DNA of 64,000 nt, from NCBI RefSeq assembly GCF_003952505.1, contig NZ_CP034450.1, positions 3,286,001-3,350,000 on the forward strand, given 5' to 3'. How positions within the stretch are numbered: position 1 is the stretch's first letter; every line of letters starts with the position of its first letter. The position numbers and the translations under genes were made by a program. This DNA comes from Mesorhizobium sp. M4B.F.Ca.ET.058.02.1.1 (GTDB lineage Bacteria > Pseudomonadota > Alphaproteobacteria > Rhizobiales > Rhizobiaceae). The notes under the pieces were generated by a model that saw only the letters and a list, made by a program, of their open reading frames with translations, had not been told where the DNA came from and did no database searches. Below, one piece after another: positions 56,907 to 64,000 of the stretch.

Positions 56907-57331
56907 TATTTCCCGTCCTTGTCGTTGTCGTCTTTCTTGTCTTCGGTGCGCAGATCGCGCGCCACTTCGGGCGATTTCAGCAATTCATTGATCCTGGCGA
57001 AATTGTCGAAGGATGTGTCGAGCCGGAAGCGAAACTCCGGCATGTACTTCATCTGCCTGAGCGCGCCCGAGACCCGGCCACGGATGAACTTCGCATGCTT
57101 GTTGAGCGCCTCGATTACGGCATTGGTGTCGCTGGCGCCGAGCGGCGAGACGAAAGCGGTGGCGATCTTGAGGTCCGGCGACATGCGCACCTCGGAGACC
57201 GAGACCACCGCGTTCTCGATCAGCGGATCGATGATCTCGCCGCGCTGCAAGGTTTCCGACAGCGCGTGGCGCACCTGCTCGCCGACACGCAGCATGCGCT
57301 GGGACGGGCCTGACGTGGTTGAACGGGACAT
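56906..57331 (-). CDS. rbfA: RbfA, 30S ribosome-binding factor
   Basis: A 141-residue KH-fold protein. It starts [20 protein letters not shown] and contains [16 protein letters not shown] and [19 protein letters not shown], the family core, with a charged C-terminal tail ([12 protein letters not shown]). It aids 16S rRNA maturation. ATG 57331 is chosen because the conserved region begins there; the frame is open 16 codons further without similarity. Confidence 0.94.
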   Translation of the reverse strand: MSRSTTSGPSQRMLRVGEQVRHALSETLQRGEIIDPLIENAVVSVSEVRMSPDLKIATAFVSPLGASDTNAVIEALNKHAKFIRGRVSGALRQMKYMPEFRFRLDTSFDNFARINELLKSPEVARDLRTEDKKDDNDKDGK

Positions 57332-57444
57332 TTTCCTCGGTCCTGAAATCGTGATGCGCGGGATGGGACCGCACCGCATGTCTCATGTGATGTGGGCGGC
57401 GGCCTTGCGACCACCGCCCGGTCTTCTCGACGCGTTACTCGAAC

Positions 57445-60009
57445 TCAGAGCGTCCGGGTCACCATCTCGATGCGGAAGCACTCGATGACGTCGCCGACGC
57501 GCATGTCCTCGTAGTTCTGGAAGGCCATGCCGCACTCCTGGCCGCCCGGCACTTCCGAAACCTCGTCCTTGAAACGCTTCAGCGTCTTCAGCGTCCCTTC
57601 GTGGATGACGACGTTGTCGCGGATCAGGCGCACGCCGGCGCCACGCTCGACCTTGCCTTCGGTGACACGGCAGCCGGCGATCTTGCCAACCTTGGTGATG
57701 TCGAAGATCTCGAGGATCTCGGCATTGCCGATGAAGGTCTCGCGACGCTCCGGCGAGAGCATGCCCGAGAGGGCCGCCTTCACGTCGTCGACGAGGTTGT
57801 AGATGATCGAGTAGTAGCGGATCTCGATACCGGCGGCCGCGGCGGCGTTGCGCGCCTGCGCATTGGCGCGGACGTTGAAGCCAATGATCGCGGCACCGGA
57901 GGTCTCCGCCAGCGAGACGTCGCTCTCGGTGATGCCGCCGGCACCGGCATGGACGATGCGCGCCCGTACTTCGTCGTTGCCGAGCTTCTCGAGCGCGGCG
58001 CTGATGGCCTCGATCGAGCCCTGCACATCGCCCTTGATGACCAGCGGGAATTCCTTCAGCCCGCTCGTCTGCAACTGCGACATCATCTGCTCCAGCGAGC
58101 CGCGCTGGCCGGCATGCTTGGCCACCGCCTTCTCGCGCGCCAGGCGCTGACGGTACTCGGTGATCTCTCTCGCGCGCGCCTCGTTGTTGACGACGGCAAA
58201 GCGGTCGCCGGCCTGCGGCGTGCCCTGCAGGCCCAGCACCTCCACCGGCATCGCCGGCGGCGCTTCCTTGACGTGCTCGGCACGATCATTGACCAGCGCG
58301 CGCACCCGGCCCCACTCGTTGCCGGCGACGAGGATGTCGCCCGGCATCAGCGTGCCGGTCTGCACCAGAACGGTGGCGACGGGACCGCGGCCCTTGTCGA
58401 GCTGCGCCTCGATGACCACACCTTCGGCGGTGCGGTCCGGATTGGCCTTCAGGTCGAGGATCTCGGCCTGCAGCAGGATCGCTTCGAGCAGCTTGTCGAG
58501 ATTGGTGCCCTTGGTCGCCGACACTTCGACGTCCAGCACCTCGCCCCCCATCGATTCGACGAACACTTCATGGCGCAGCAGTTCGGAGCGCACCTTCTGC
58601 GGGTCGGCGTCACGCTTGTCGATCTTGTTGATCGCCACGATGATCGGCACGCCGGCCGCCTTGGCATGGCTGATCGATTCGATCGTCTGCGGCATCACGC
58701 TGTCGTCGGCAGCAACCACCAGAACGGCGATGTCGGTCGCTTGGGCGCCGCGGGCGCGCATCGCCGTGAAGGCGGCGTGGCCGGGCGTGTCGATGAAGGT
58801 GATCTTCTGGCCGTTCTTTTCGACCTGGTAGGCGCCGATGTGCTGGGTGATGCCGCCGGCTTCGCCGGAAACGACATTGGCGTTGCGGATAGCATCGAGC
58901 AGCGAGGTCTTGCCGTGGTCGACATGGCCCATGATCGTCACCACCGGCGGACGCGACACCAGGTCTTCCGGACGGTCGGCGATGTTGAACAGGCCTTCCT
59001 CGATGTCGGACTCGGCGACGCGGCGCACCGTGTGGCCGAATTCGGTGGCGACCAATTCGGCCGTGTCGGCGTCGATGACGTCGCCCGGCTTCATGATCTG
59101 GCCCTGCTTCATGAAGAACTTGACCACGTCGACGGCGCGCTCGGACATGCGCTGCGCCAGTTCCTGGATGGTGATGGTTTCGGGCAGGATCACTTCGCGC
59201 ATGACCTTCTCGCGCGGCTCGTTGTGCATCGCGCGCTTGAACTTCTCTTGACGGCGGCGCATCGACGACAGCGAACGGCCGCGCGCATCCTCGTCGGAGA
59301 GCGCCGAATTCAGTGTCAGCTTGCCGCGGCGGCGGTCTTCCTCGCCCTTGGTGGGCTTGGCCGGACGCGCCACTTCAGGCGTGACCAGGCGGCGCACGGG
59401 AGCGCCGGCGCCGGCACGCTTCGGCTTGACGTCCTCTTCATCGTCCGGCGTCGCCAATTCGGCGGCCAGCGGTGCACGCCGGCGAGCCTCTTCCTCGGCA
59501 CGGCGCCGGGATTCGGCCTCGGTCTGTAGCCGCGCCTCTTCCTCGGCCTGGCGGCGCGCGGAGTCCTCACGCTCGCGCTTGCGGCGCTCTTCTTCCTCGG
59601 CGCGGCGCTTGGCCTCTTCCTGGGCGCGCTGGCGGTCTTCGATCTCGCGCGCCTTGGAGCCTTCCAGCGCCTTGCGGCGGGCTTCCATCTCGCTACGCGA
59701 CAATTCGTTGAGCACCATGCCGCCACGCTCGGGCGGCGGCGGAGGCGCCTTGGGGGCTTCCTGGACGGCAGGCGCCGCCGCGGCGACGGGCTTCGGCGTG
59801 AAGACGGACACGGGAGCGGCCGCCGGCTCCGGCTTGTCGCCGGGTAGCGAGAACTTGCGCTTCTTGGTCTCGACGACGACCGCCTTAGTGCGGCCGTGCG
59901 AGAAGTTCTGGCGCACAGTGCCCTGTTCCATGCCGGGCCGCTTCAGCGTCAAGGTCTTCTTCGGCGTAACGCTCAACGTCTTGTCGTCGCCCGATTTCGT
60001 ATCGCTCAT
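57445..60009 (-). CDS. infB: InfB, translation initiation factor IF-2
   Basis: An 854-residue GTPase. A long N-terminal region is rich in Pro, Ala, Glu and Arg, with a charged coiled coil at about 100-190 (ERRKRERED type repeats). The IF-2 N domain precedes the G domain, with G1 GHVDHGKTS (about 359-367), G3 DTPGHAAF and G4 NKIDK. Four C-terminal domains end in [12 protein letters not shown]. It positions fMet-tRNA on the 30S subunit. Its ATG overlaps the ylxR stop by four bases. Confidence 0.97.
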   Translation of the reverse strand: MSDTKSGDDKTLSVTPKKTLTLKRPGMEQGTVRQNFSHGRTKAVVVETKKRKFSLPGDKPEPAAAPVSVFTPKPVAAAAPAVQEAPKAPPPPPERGGMVLNELSRSEMEARRKALEGSKAREIEDRQRAQEEAKRRAEEEERRKREREDSARRQAEEEARLQTEAESRRRAEEEARRRAPLAAELATPDDEEDVKPKRAGAGAPVRRLVTPEVARPAKPTKGEEDRRRGKLTLNSALSDEDARGRSLSSMRRRQEKFKRAMHNEPREKVMREVILPETITIQELAQRMSERAVDVVKFFMKQGQIMKPGDVIDADTAELVATEFGHTVRRVAESDIEEGLFNIADRPEDLVSRPPVVTIMGHVDHGKTSLLDAIRNANVVSGEAGGITQHIGAYQVEKNGQKITFIDTPGHAAFTAMRARGAQATDIAVLVVAADDSVMPQTIESISHAKAAGVPIIVAINKIDKRDADPQKVRSELLRHEVFVESMGGEVLDVEVSATKGTNLDKLLEAILLQAEILDLKANPDRTAEGVVIEAQLDKGRGPVATVLVQTGTLMPGDILVAGNEWGRVRALVNDRAEHVKEAPPAMPVEVLGLQGTPQAGDRFAVVNNEARAREITEYRQRLAREKAVAKHAGQRGSLEQMMSQLQTSGLKEFPLVIKGDVQGSIEAISAALEKLGNDEVRARIVHAGAGGITESDVSLAETSGAAIIGFNVRANAQARNAAAAAGIEIRYYSIIYNLVDDVKAALSGMLSPERRETFIGNAEILEIFDITKVGKIAGCRVTEGKVERGAGVRLIRDNVVIHEGTLKTLKRFKDEVSEVPGGQECGMAFQNYEDMRVGDVIECFRIEMVTRTL

Positions 60010-60656
60010 TCCATATCCTCTGCGGCATCATCTTCGTCAGCAACGTCCGCAATCATTGCCAGATCGTCCGGGGAACCGCCCCGATACCGGTCGAGCGCAA
60101 CCATGCGCTTCTCAACCGCCTTGCCCGCGTCTTGCGCGAGGACGGCAGCATGTATCACATTTGTACCCCCCAATGCCAAGCTCAACTCGGCCTCGGGGAA
60201 AAGTTTGTAGGCAGGGATGGCCGGCCCGCCGAGATGAACAGTTGCCCGCCGGGCCTGACTGATCTTGCGGACGCCGTCATCCGACGCTTCTGTCGCATGA
60301 AGCACCAGCAAGGCCTGGCCCTCGCGCACCGCGTTCTCGACCTTGGCGGCGCCGAGAACGACCGCGCCGGCCTTGCGGGCGAGGCCAAGCATGCCCAGCG
60401 CGGATCGGGAAAGCAGGGTGTCGACCATGCCGCCGATGTCGGCGGGAACATTCACCTGCGCCTTGAAGGCGCGGGCGAACAGGTTCTTCGCCGCGGCCTT
60501 GTCGACATGTAGGCGCTCGGCGCTGACCCAGCAACCGCGGCCGGGCAGATTTCTCTTGAGGTCCGGGACGACGGCCGAATCCGGGCCGACGACGAACCGG
60601 ATCAATTCATCCGGTTCGGCCTGCTTGCGGGTGACGATGCAGGTGCGATCGTTCAT
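60006..60656 (-). CDS. YlxR-type RNA-binding protein with L7Ae-like domain
   Basis: A 216-residue two-domain protein. The N-terminal DUF448/YlxR domain has [19 protein letters not shown] (about 5-23) and the GRGCWVSA motif. The C-terminal domain (about 80-180) resembles L7Ae/L30e proteins ([19 protein letters not shown]). It ends in an acidic tail. Both domains point to RNA binding, and its place between nusA and infB fits a role in translation or transcription. The precise function is not settled. Confidence 0.88.
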   Translation of the reverse strand: MNDRTCIVTRKQAEPDELIRFVVGPDSAVVPDLKRNLPGRGCWVSAERLHVDKAAAKNLFARAFKAQVNVPADIGGMVDTLLSRSALGMLGLARKAGAVVLGAAKVENAVREGQALLVLHATEASDDGVRKISQARRATVHLGGPAIPAYKLFPEAELSLALGGTNVIHAAVLAQDAGKAVEKRMVALDRYRGGSPDDLAMIADVADEDDAAEDME

Positions 60657-60694
60657 CTCGTCCAGGGGCGGGTTCGGTGCGATAGGGTTTCACC

Positions 60695-62290
60695 TCACGC
60701 ACCGACGGTTTCGTCAACCGCCGCTTCCGGCGCGGCAAGCTCGTCTTCGGTGATCCAGCCGGCCTTGAGGCGGGCAGCCAGAACCATCTGCTCGGCATCG
60801 GCGCGCGACACGCCGTGGCTGGCGAGTACGCCCGGATAGACCTTGGTCTCGCCGTCCTTGCGTTCCTTCCAGCCGGTCAGGTCGTCGGCGGCATAGCCGG
60901 CGAAATCCTCGATCGTCTTCACGCCGTCCTCGCCGAGCGTCACCATCATGGCGGTGGTGATGCCGGGGATTTCGCGCAGCTCGTCCTCGACGCCGAGCGC
61001 CTTGCGCTTGTCGTCATGCTCGGCTTCGATCTTCTCCAGATACTCGCGGGCGCGGGTCTGGATTTCCGAAGCGGTGTCCTCGTCGAAGCCGTCGATCGAA
61101 GCGATCTCGCCGGCGTCGACATAGGCGACTTCCTCGACGCTGGTGAAGCCTTCGGAGGCCAGCACCTGGCCGACCATCTCGTCGACGTCGAGGGCCTCCA
61201 TGAACAGCGCCGAACGCTCGACGAATTCCTTCTGGCGGCGCTCGCTCTCTTCCTGCTCGGTCAGGATGTCGATGTCCCAGCCGGTAAGCTGCGAGGCGAG
61301 CCGGACGTTCTGGCCGCGGCGGCCGATGGCCAGCGACAGCTGGTCGTCCGGCACCACGACCTCGATGCGCTCGGCGTCCTCGTCGAGCACCACCTTGGCG
61401 ACCTCGGCCGGCTGCAGCGCGTTGACGATGAAGGAAGCGGCCGACGGCGACCACGGGATGATGTCGATCTTCTCACCCTGCAATTCGCCGACCACCGCCT
61501 GGACGCGGCTGCCGCGCATGCCGACGCAGGCGCCGACCGGATCGATCGACGAATCACGCGAGATGACGGCGATCTTGGCGCGCGAGCCCGGATCGCGGGC
61601 CACCGACTTGATCTCGATGATGCCGTCGTAGATTTCCGGCACTTCCATGGTGAACAGCTTGGCCATGAACTGCGGATGGGTACGCGACAGGAATATCTGC
61701 GGGCCGCGCTGCTCGCGGCGCACGTCGTAGACATAGGCGCGGACGCGATCGCCATATTTGTAATTCTCGCGCGGGATCAGCTCGTCGCGGCGAATGATCG
61801 CCTCGCCGCGGCCGAGATCGACGATGACGTTGCCGTATTCGACGCGCTTGACGGTTCCGTTGACGATCTCGCCGATGCGATCCTTGTATTCGTCATACTG
61901 GCGGTCACGCTCGGCCTCGCGCACTTTCTGCACGATGACCTGCTTGGCCGACTGGGCGGCGATGCGGCCGAAATCCATCGGCGGCAGCTGTTCGGCGATG
62001 AAATCGCCGAGCTGGGCGTCGGGGTTGCGCTCGCGGGCCGAGGAAATGGCGATCTGGGTAGCGTAATCCTCGACCTTCTCAACCACTTCCATCAGCCGCT
62101 GCAGCTTCATCTCGCCGGTGTTGGCGTTGATGTCGGCGCGGATGTTGGTCTCCTGGCCGTAGCGCGAGCGCGCCGCTTTCTGGATCGCATCGGCCATGGC
62201 GGCGATGACGATCGACTTGTCGATCGACTTTTCACGCGCGACCGCATCGGCGATCTGCAGCAGTTCCAGTCTGTTGGCGCTTACAACCAT
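60695..62290 (-). CDS. nusA: NusA, transcription termination/antitermination factor
   Basis: A 531-residue RNA polymerase-associated protein: N-terminal RNAP-binding domain, S1 domain (about 130-200, [18 protein letters not shown]), KH1 and KH2 ([33 protein letters not shown]) and two helix-hairpin-helix-rich C-terminal acidic repeats ([23 protein letters not shown]). It controls pausing, termination and antitermination and could act on the attenuator-like leader of its own operon. Confidence 0.96.
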   Translation of the reverse strand: MVVSANRLELLQIADAVAREKSIDKSIVIAAMADAIQKAARSRYGQETNIRADINANTGEMKLQRLMEVVEKVEDYATQIAISSARERNPDAQLGDFIAEQLPPMDFGRIAAQSAKQVIVQKVREAERDRQYDEYKDRIGEIVNGTVKRVEYGNVIVDLGRGEAIIRRDELIPRENYKYGDRVRAYVYDVRREQRGPQIFLSRTHPQFMAKLFTMEVPEIYDGIIEIKSVARDPGSRAKIAVISRDSSIDPVGACVGMRGSRVQAVVGELQGEKIDIIPWSPSAASFIVNALQPAEVAKVVLDEDAERIEVVVPDDQLSLAIGRRGQNVRLASQLTGWDIDILTEQEESERRQKEFVERSALFMEALDVDEMVGQVLASEGFTSVEEVAYVDAGEIASIDGFDEDTASEIQTRAREYLEKIEAEHDDKRKALGVEDELREIPGITTAMMVTLGEDGVKTIEDFAGYAADDLTGWKERKDGETKVYPGVLASHGVSRADAEQMVLAARLKAGWITEDELAAPEAAVDETVGA

Positions 62291-62338
62291 TGTCTTTCTC
62301 CCGAGCCTGTTGCCGGACCTTTCGCCGGGCGGCTCAAA

Positions 62339-62971
62339 TCAATTGTCCTGTTCGGTTTCGTTTTCCGTATCCACGGCTGCGTCTTCCGCTTCGCCGCGAC
62401 GCTTCCTGGCTTCCTTGCGCGCCCTGTTGTCCTTCGACAGAGCGTCGCGGATGAGATCATCGGTCAGCACCAGCCGAACATCGGCGATCGCATCGTAAGG
62501 CACGCGCACCGTCGGCTCCTCGCCATAGGCCGCCTTGTCGCGGGCGATCAGCACGCCATCGGCGTCGCTCTCGGCGATCTTGCCCTTGAAGCGCTTGCGG
62601 TCGCCGACGAGGACCGATGTCTCCATCTTGACCAGATGGCCGGTCCAGGTGGCGAAATCCGACTTGCGCACCAGCGGCCGGTCGATGCCGGGCGAAGAGA
62701 CCTCGAGATGATACGCCTTTTCGATCGGATCTTCGACATCGAGCGCCGGAGAAACGGCGCGGCTGACCTCTTCGCAATCCTCGACGGTCATGGTGCCGTC
62801 CTCGCGTTCGGCCATGATCTGCAGCGTCAGCCCGTTCTGGCCCGACAAATGCACCCGCACCAGGCGGAAGCCTATGCCGCGCAGCACCGGCTGCACAATC
62901 AGCGCGATGCGGGCATCGATGCCGCTTTCGCGGATGATACGGTCGTCGGCGTCGATTGCCGCTGCGCTCAT
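62339..62971 (-). CDS. rimP: RimP, ribosome maturation factor
   Basis: A 210-residue protein with the N-terminal alpha/beta domain ([20 protein letters not shown]), the [13 protein letters not shown] motif (about 112-124, domain boundary) and a C-terminal SH3-like domain, followed by a basic/acidic tail ([20 protein letters not shown]). It helps 30S assembly. ATG 62971 begins the conserved part; the frame is open further upstream through the leader. It is the first gene of rimP-nusA-ylxR-infB-rbfA-truB. Confidence 0.93.
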   Translation of the reverse strand: MSAAAIDADDRIIRESGIDARIALIVQPVLRGIGFRLVRVHLSGQNGLTLQIMAEREDGTMTVEDCEEVSRAVSPALDVEDPIEKAYHLEVSSPGIDRPLVRKSDFATWTGHLVKMETSVLVGDRKRFKGKIAESDADGVLIARDKAAYGEEPTVRVPYDAIADVRLVLTDDLIRDALSKDNRARKEARKRRGEAEDAAVDTENETEQDN

Positions 62972-63014
62972 CAGGTCCCTGTCGCTCTTTCTTCGTGACT
63001 GACCGGCAGGTAAT

Positions 63015-63046
63015 AAAAAAGAGCGGGACCGGGTGGACCCACTCTT
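63015..63046 (-). terminator. Attenuator-like terminator in the rimP leader
   Basis: On the minus strand, AAGAGTGGG (63046-63038) pairs with CCCGCTCTT (63027-63019) through nine positions with one G-U pair, followed by TTTTTT. It lies after the promoter and about 44 bases before the rimP ATG, so it must be read through for expression of the operon. Confidence 0.65.
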
Positions 63047-63073
63047 CGTCATACCGACCAAGAATTTGACGCT

Positions 63074-63102
63074 GATATAGACGATCCCGGCCGGCGTTTC
63101 AA
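63074..63102 (-). promoter_or_regulatory. Promoter of the rimP-nusA-infB operon
   Basis: On the minus strand TTGAAA (63102-63097), exactly 17 bases, TATATC (63079-63074). The predicted transcript start is near 63067, giving a leader of about 96 bases. Confidence 0.7.
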
Positions 63103-63301
63103 GTCTACCGTGAGGACCGTGGCAAACGCGGCGGTCTTGCTGCGGACCACCAGCAAATGGAGGCCGGCCCAGGCAGCCTTGCGCCCGGCGCATGGCGTCC
63201 ATGCGGTAACGCCTCTGTGATCGCTGGCGCGCCACGCCTATCTATGTTGCATCGCACAACAAGAGAAATTGCGCGCGGTGGCGCGCGAAAGGTTGAAAAT
63301 C

Positions 63302-63466
63302 ATGGGTAGCCGCAAGCTGTTTTCCGCCATCGGCGACATCTTCACCACATTCGGCAGCGCCGTTGCCGCGTCGCGCGCCGTCGAGGCCGGCCGCAGGCCT
63401 CGCACCAACGATCTGCGCAAACTTGGAATGGACCCGGCCGCCTTCGACAGGATGGGTCGCTTCTGA
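63302..63466 (+). CDS. Small conserved-looking protein, 54 aa
   Basis: A 54-residue protein (MGSRKLFSAIGDIFTTFGSA...), with a hydrophobic/amphipathic first half and a basic second half ending in NDLRKLGMDPAAFDRMGRF. The LGMDPAAF ending resembles short rhizobial proteins of the DUF1127-like kind, but I cannot assign a family. AAAGG lies about ten bases before the ATG; a GTG at 63269 is a possible longer start. It is transcribed away from rimP and toward trmB. Confidence 0.6.
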   Translation: MGSRKLFSAIGDIFTTFGSAVAASRAVEAGRRPRTNDLRKLGMDPAAFDRMGRF

Positions 63467-63524
63467 AAGATCGGGCGCTTCTGATGCAACTGCCCCTGGC
63501 GCGGTTAGCCGTATCGCGCCGGGC

Positions 63525-64000
63525 CTATGTTCTGACGAAAGTCAGATAGGCGGGCTGCCGGCCCTCACGCAGGGCCTTGGCCTCATAGCGCGTGCCTGGC
63601 CAGGCATCGTAAGGCCGATGCCAGTCGGCCGCGTCCCGCGCCTGCCATGTGAAGGCGCCGTGCGCCCGGCAGTGCAACAGTGTCCAATTCACATAAGTGT
63701 CGATGTCGGAGGCAAAACGGAATCTTCCGCTCGGCTTCAGCACCCGGGCGAAACGGTCGAGATTGACCGGACCGACAAAGCGCCGCTTCCAGTGCTTCTT
63801 CTTCGGCCAGGGATCAGGATACAGCAGGTCGATGCCGTCCAGCGAAGCTGGCGGCAGCCAGTCGAGCAGCCGTGTGGCGTCGTCGTCATAGACCCTGAGA
63901 TTGGCCAGCGGCTTTTCCCTGACCGCCATCATCAGCTTGGCCATGCCGTTGACGAACGGCTCGACGCCGATAAAGCCGGTTTGCGGGGCCGCCGTCGCGC
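63525..64000 (-). CDS. trmB: TrmB, tRNA (guanine-46-N7)-methyltransferase, C-terminal part
   Basis: The gene runs off the window edge, so its N-terminus is missing. The visible part starts in [13 protein letters not shown] and contains the TrmB hallmark [18 protein letters not shown] (active-site Asp and the P-D-P-W-P-K-x-K-H motif) and [11 protein letters not shown]. It methylates G46 of the tRNA variable loop with SAM. It is on the same strand as the rimP operon, upstream of it, and converges on the 54-aa gene. Confidence 0.95.
   Translation of the reverse strand, partial: ATAAPQTGFIGVEPFVNGMAKLMMAVREKPLANLRVYDDDATRLLDWLPPASLDGIDLLYPDPWPKKKHWKRRFVGPVNLDRFARVLKPSGRFRFASDIDTYVNWTLLHCRAHGAFTWQARDAADWHRPYDAWPGTRYEAKALREGRQPAYLTFVRT

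Larger units (their letters stand above)
62972..63301. other. 330-bp leader and promoter region of the rimP operon
   Basis: It contains a good promoter (63074-63102), an attenuator-like hairpin with a T tract (63015-63046) between it and rimP, and upstream DNA shared with the divergent small gene at 63302. No coding frame is supported. Confidence 0.6.

Noticed and set aside
57601..59529. 642-codon plus-strand open frame opposite infB
   Set aside because: Antisense to the IF-2 G domain and C-terminal domains; no recognisable motif.
60815..62998. 727-codon plus-strand open frame opposite nusA and rimP
   Set aside because: Fully antisense to conserved genes; its Asp/Leu/His-rich composition is a shadow of their codon bias.
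1..64000. tRNA, rRNA, CRISPR, insertion sequence or prophage
   Set aside because: By eye I found no T-loop-like GGTTCGAATCC sequences, direct-repeat arrays, transposase motifs or phage genes; a weak or partial one could have been missed.

Overview
The window looks like the chromosome of a rhizobial alphaproteobacterium, most likely Mesorhizobium or a close relative in Phyllobacteriaceae. The signs are high GC, the orders rpsT-dnaA-dnaN-recF, irr/fabA-fabB-fabI and rimP-nusA-ylxR-infB-rbfA-truB, a full Tad/Cpa pilus locus, and three copies of a roughly 105-bp double-palindrome intergenic repeat that resembles the rhizobial RIME family. It is mostly core genome. No phage, transposon, CRISPR array, tRNA or rRNA gene was seen.

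Layout. 1-2.8 kb: the end of a PodJ-like Sel1/peptidoglycan-binding protein, then a TauE/SafE exporter coupled to a TIGR02186 membrane protein. 3-5.2 kb: an Hsp70-like ATPase and a LysR regulator. 5.3-10.1 kb: a molybdoenzyme operon best read as the quinone-linked sulfite dehydrogenase SoeABC, led by a possible 51-aa small ORF; soeA is split by a frameshift in a run of seven G. 10.1-18 kb: a LysR/quinone reductase pair, the PdeM/Lhr ligase-associated repair pair, a C40 endopeptidase, a MarR regulator and an M17 aminopeptidase. 18.3-30.8 kb: the Tad pilus locus (tadD, then tadC-tadB-cpaF-cpaE-cpaD-cpaC-cpaB, cpaA and a 56-aa Flp pilin on the minus strand, and a pilus N-terminal-domain protein plus two TadE-like pseudopilins on the plus strand). 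cpaC carries a second frameshift. Five Tad units have a CtrA-like TTAA-N7-TTAA box upstream, which suggests cell-cycle control as in Caulobacter pilA.

30.9-45.5 kb: a PhnD-like binding protein, deoB-mutM-enoyl-CoA hydratase, rpsT, an 844-bp gap with clustered DnaA boxes, dnaA, dnaN, recF, then a coupled moeB-like/GNAT/aconitase-X operon, a hydroxyacid dehydrogenase, an SH3 protein and a DUF4260 protein. 45.5-51.6 kb: irr divergent from fabA-fabB-fabI, a c-di-GMP phosphodiesterase with a degenerate GGDEF motif, and an RsmC-like methyltransferase. 51.7-64 kb: pnp, rpsO, corA, then the translation/transcription-factor operon truB-rbfA-infB-ylxR-nusA-rimP, a 54-aa small protein and the 3' part of trmB.

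I did not find a wholly novel system. The points most worth a second look are the two homopolymer frameshifts (soeA at a perfect all-G slippery heptamer), the shared CtrA-like boxes of the pilus locus, a promoter-attenuator leader before rimP, the DnaA-box cluster before dnaA, and stacked hairpins between rpsO and pnp.
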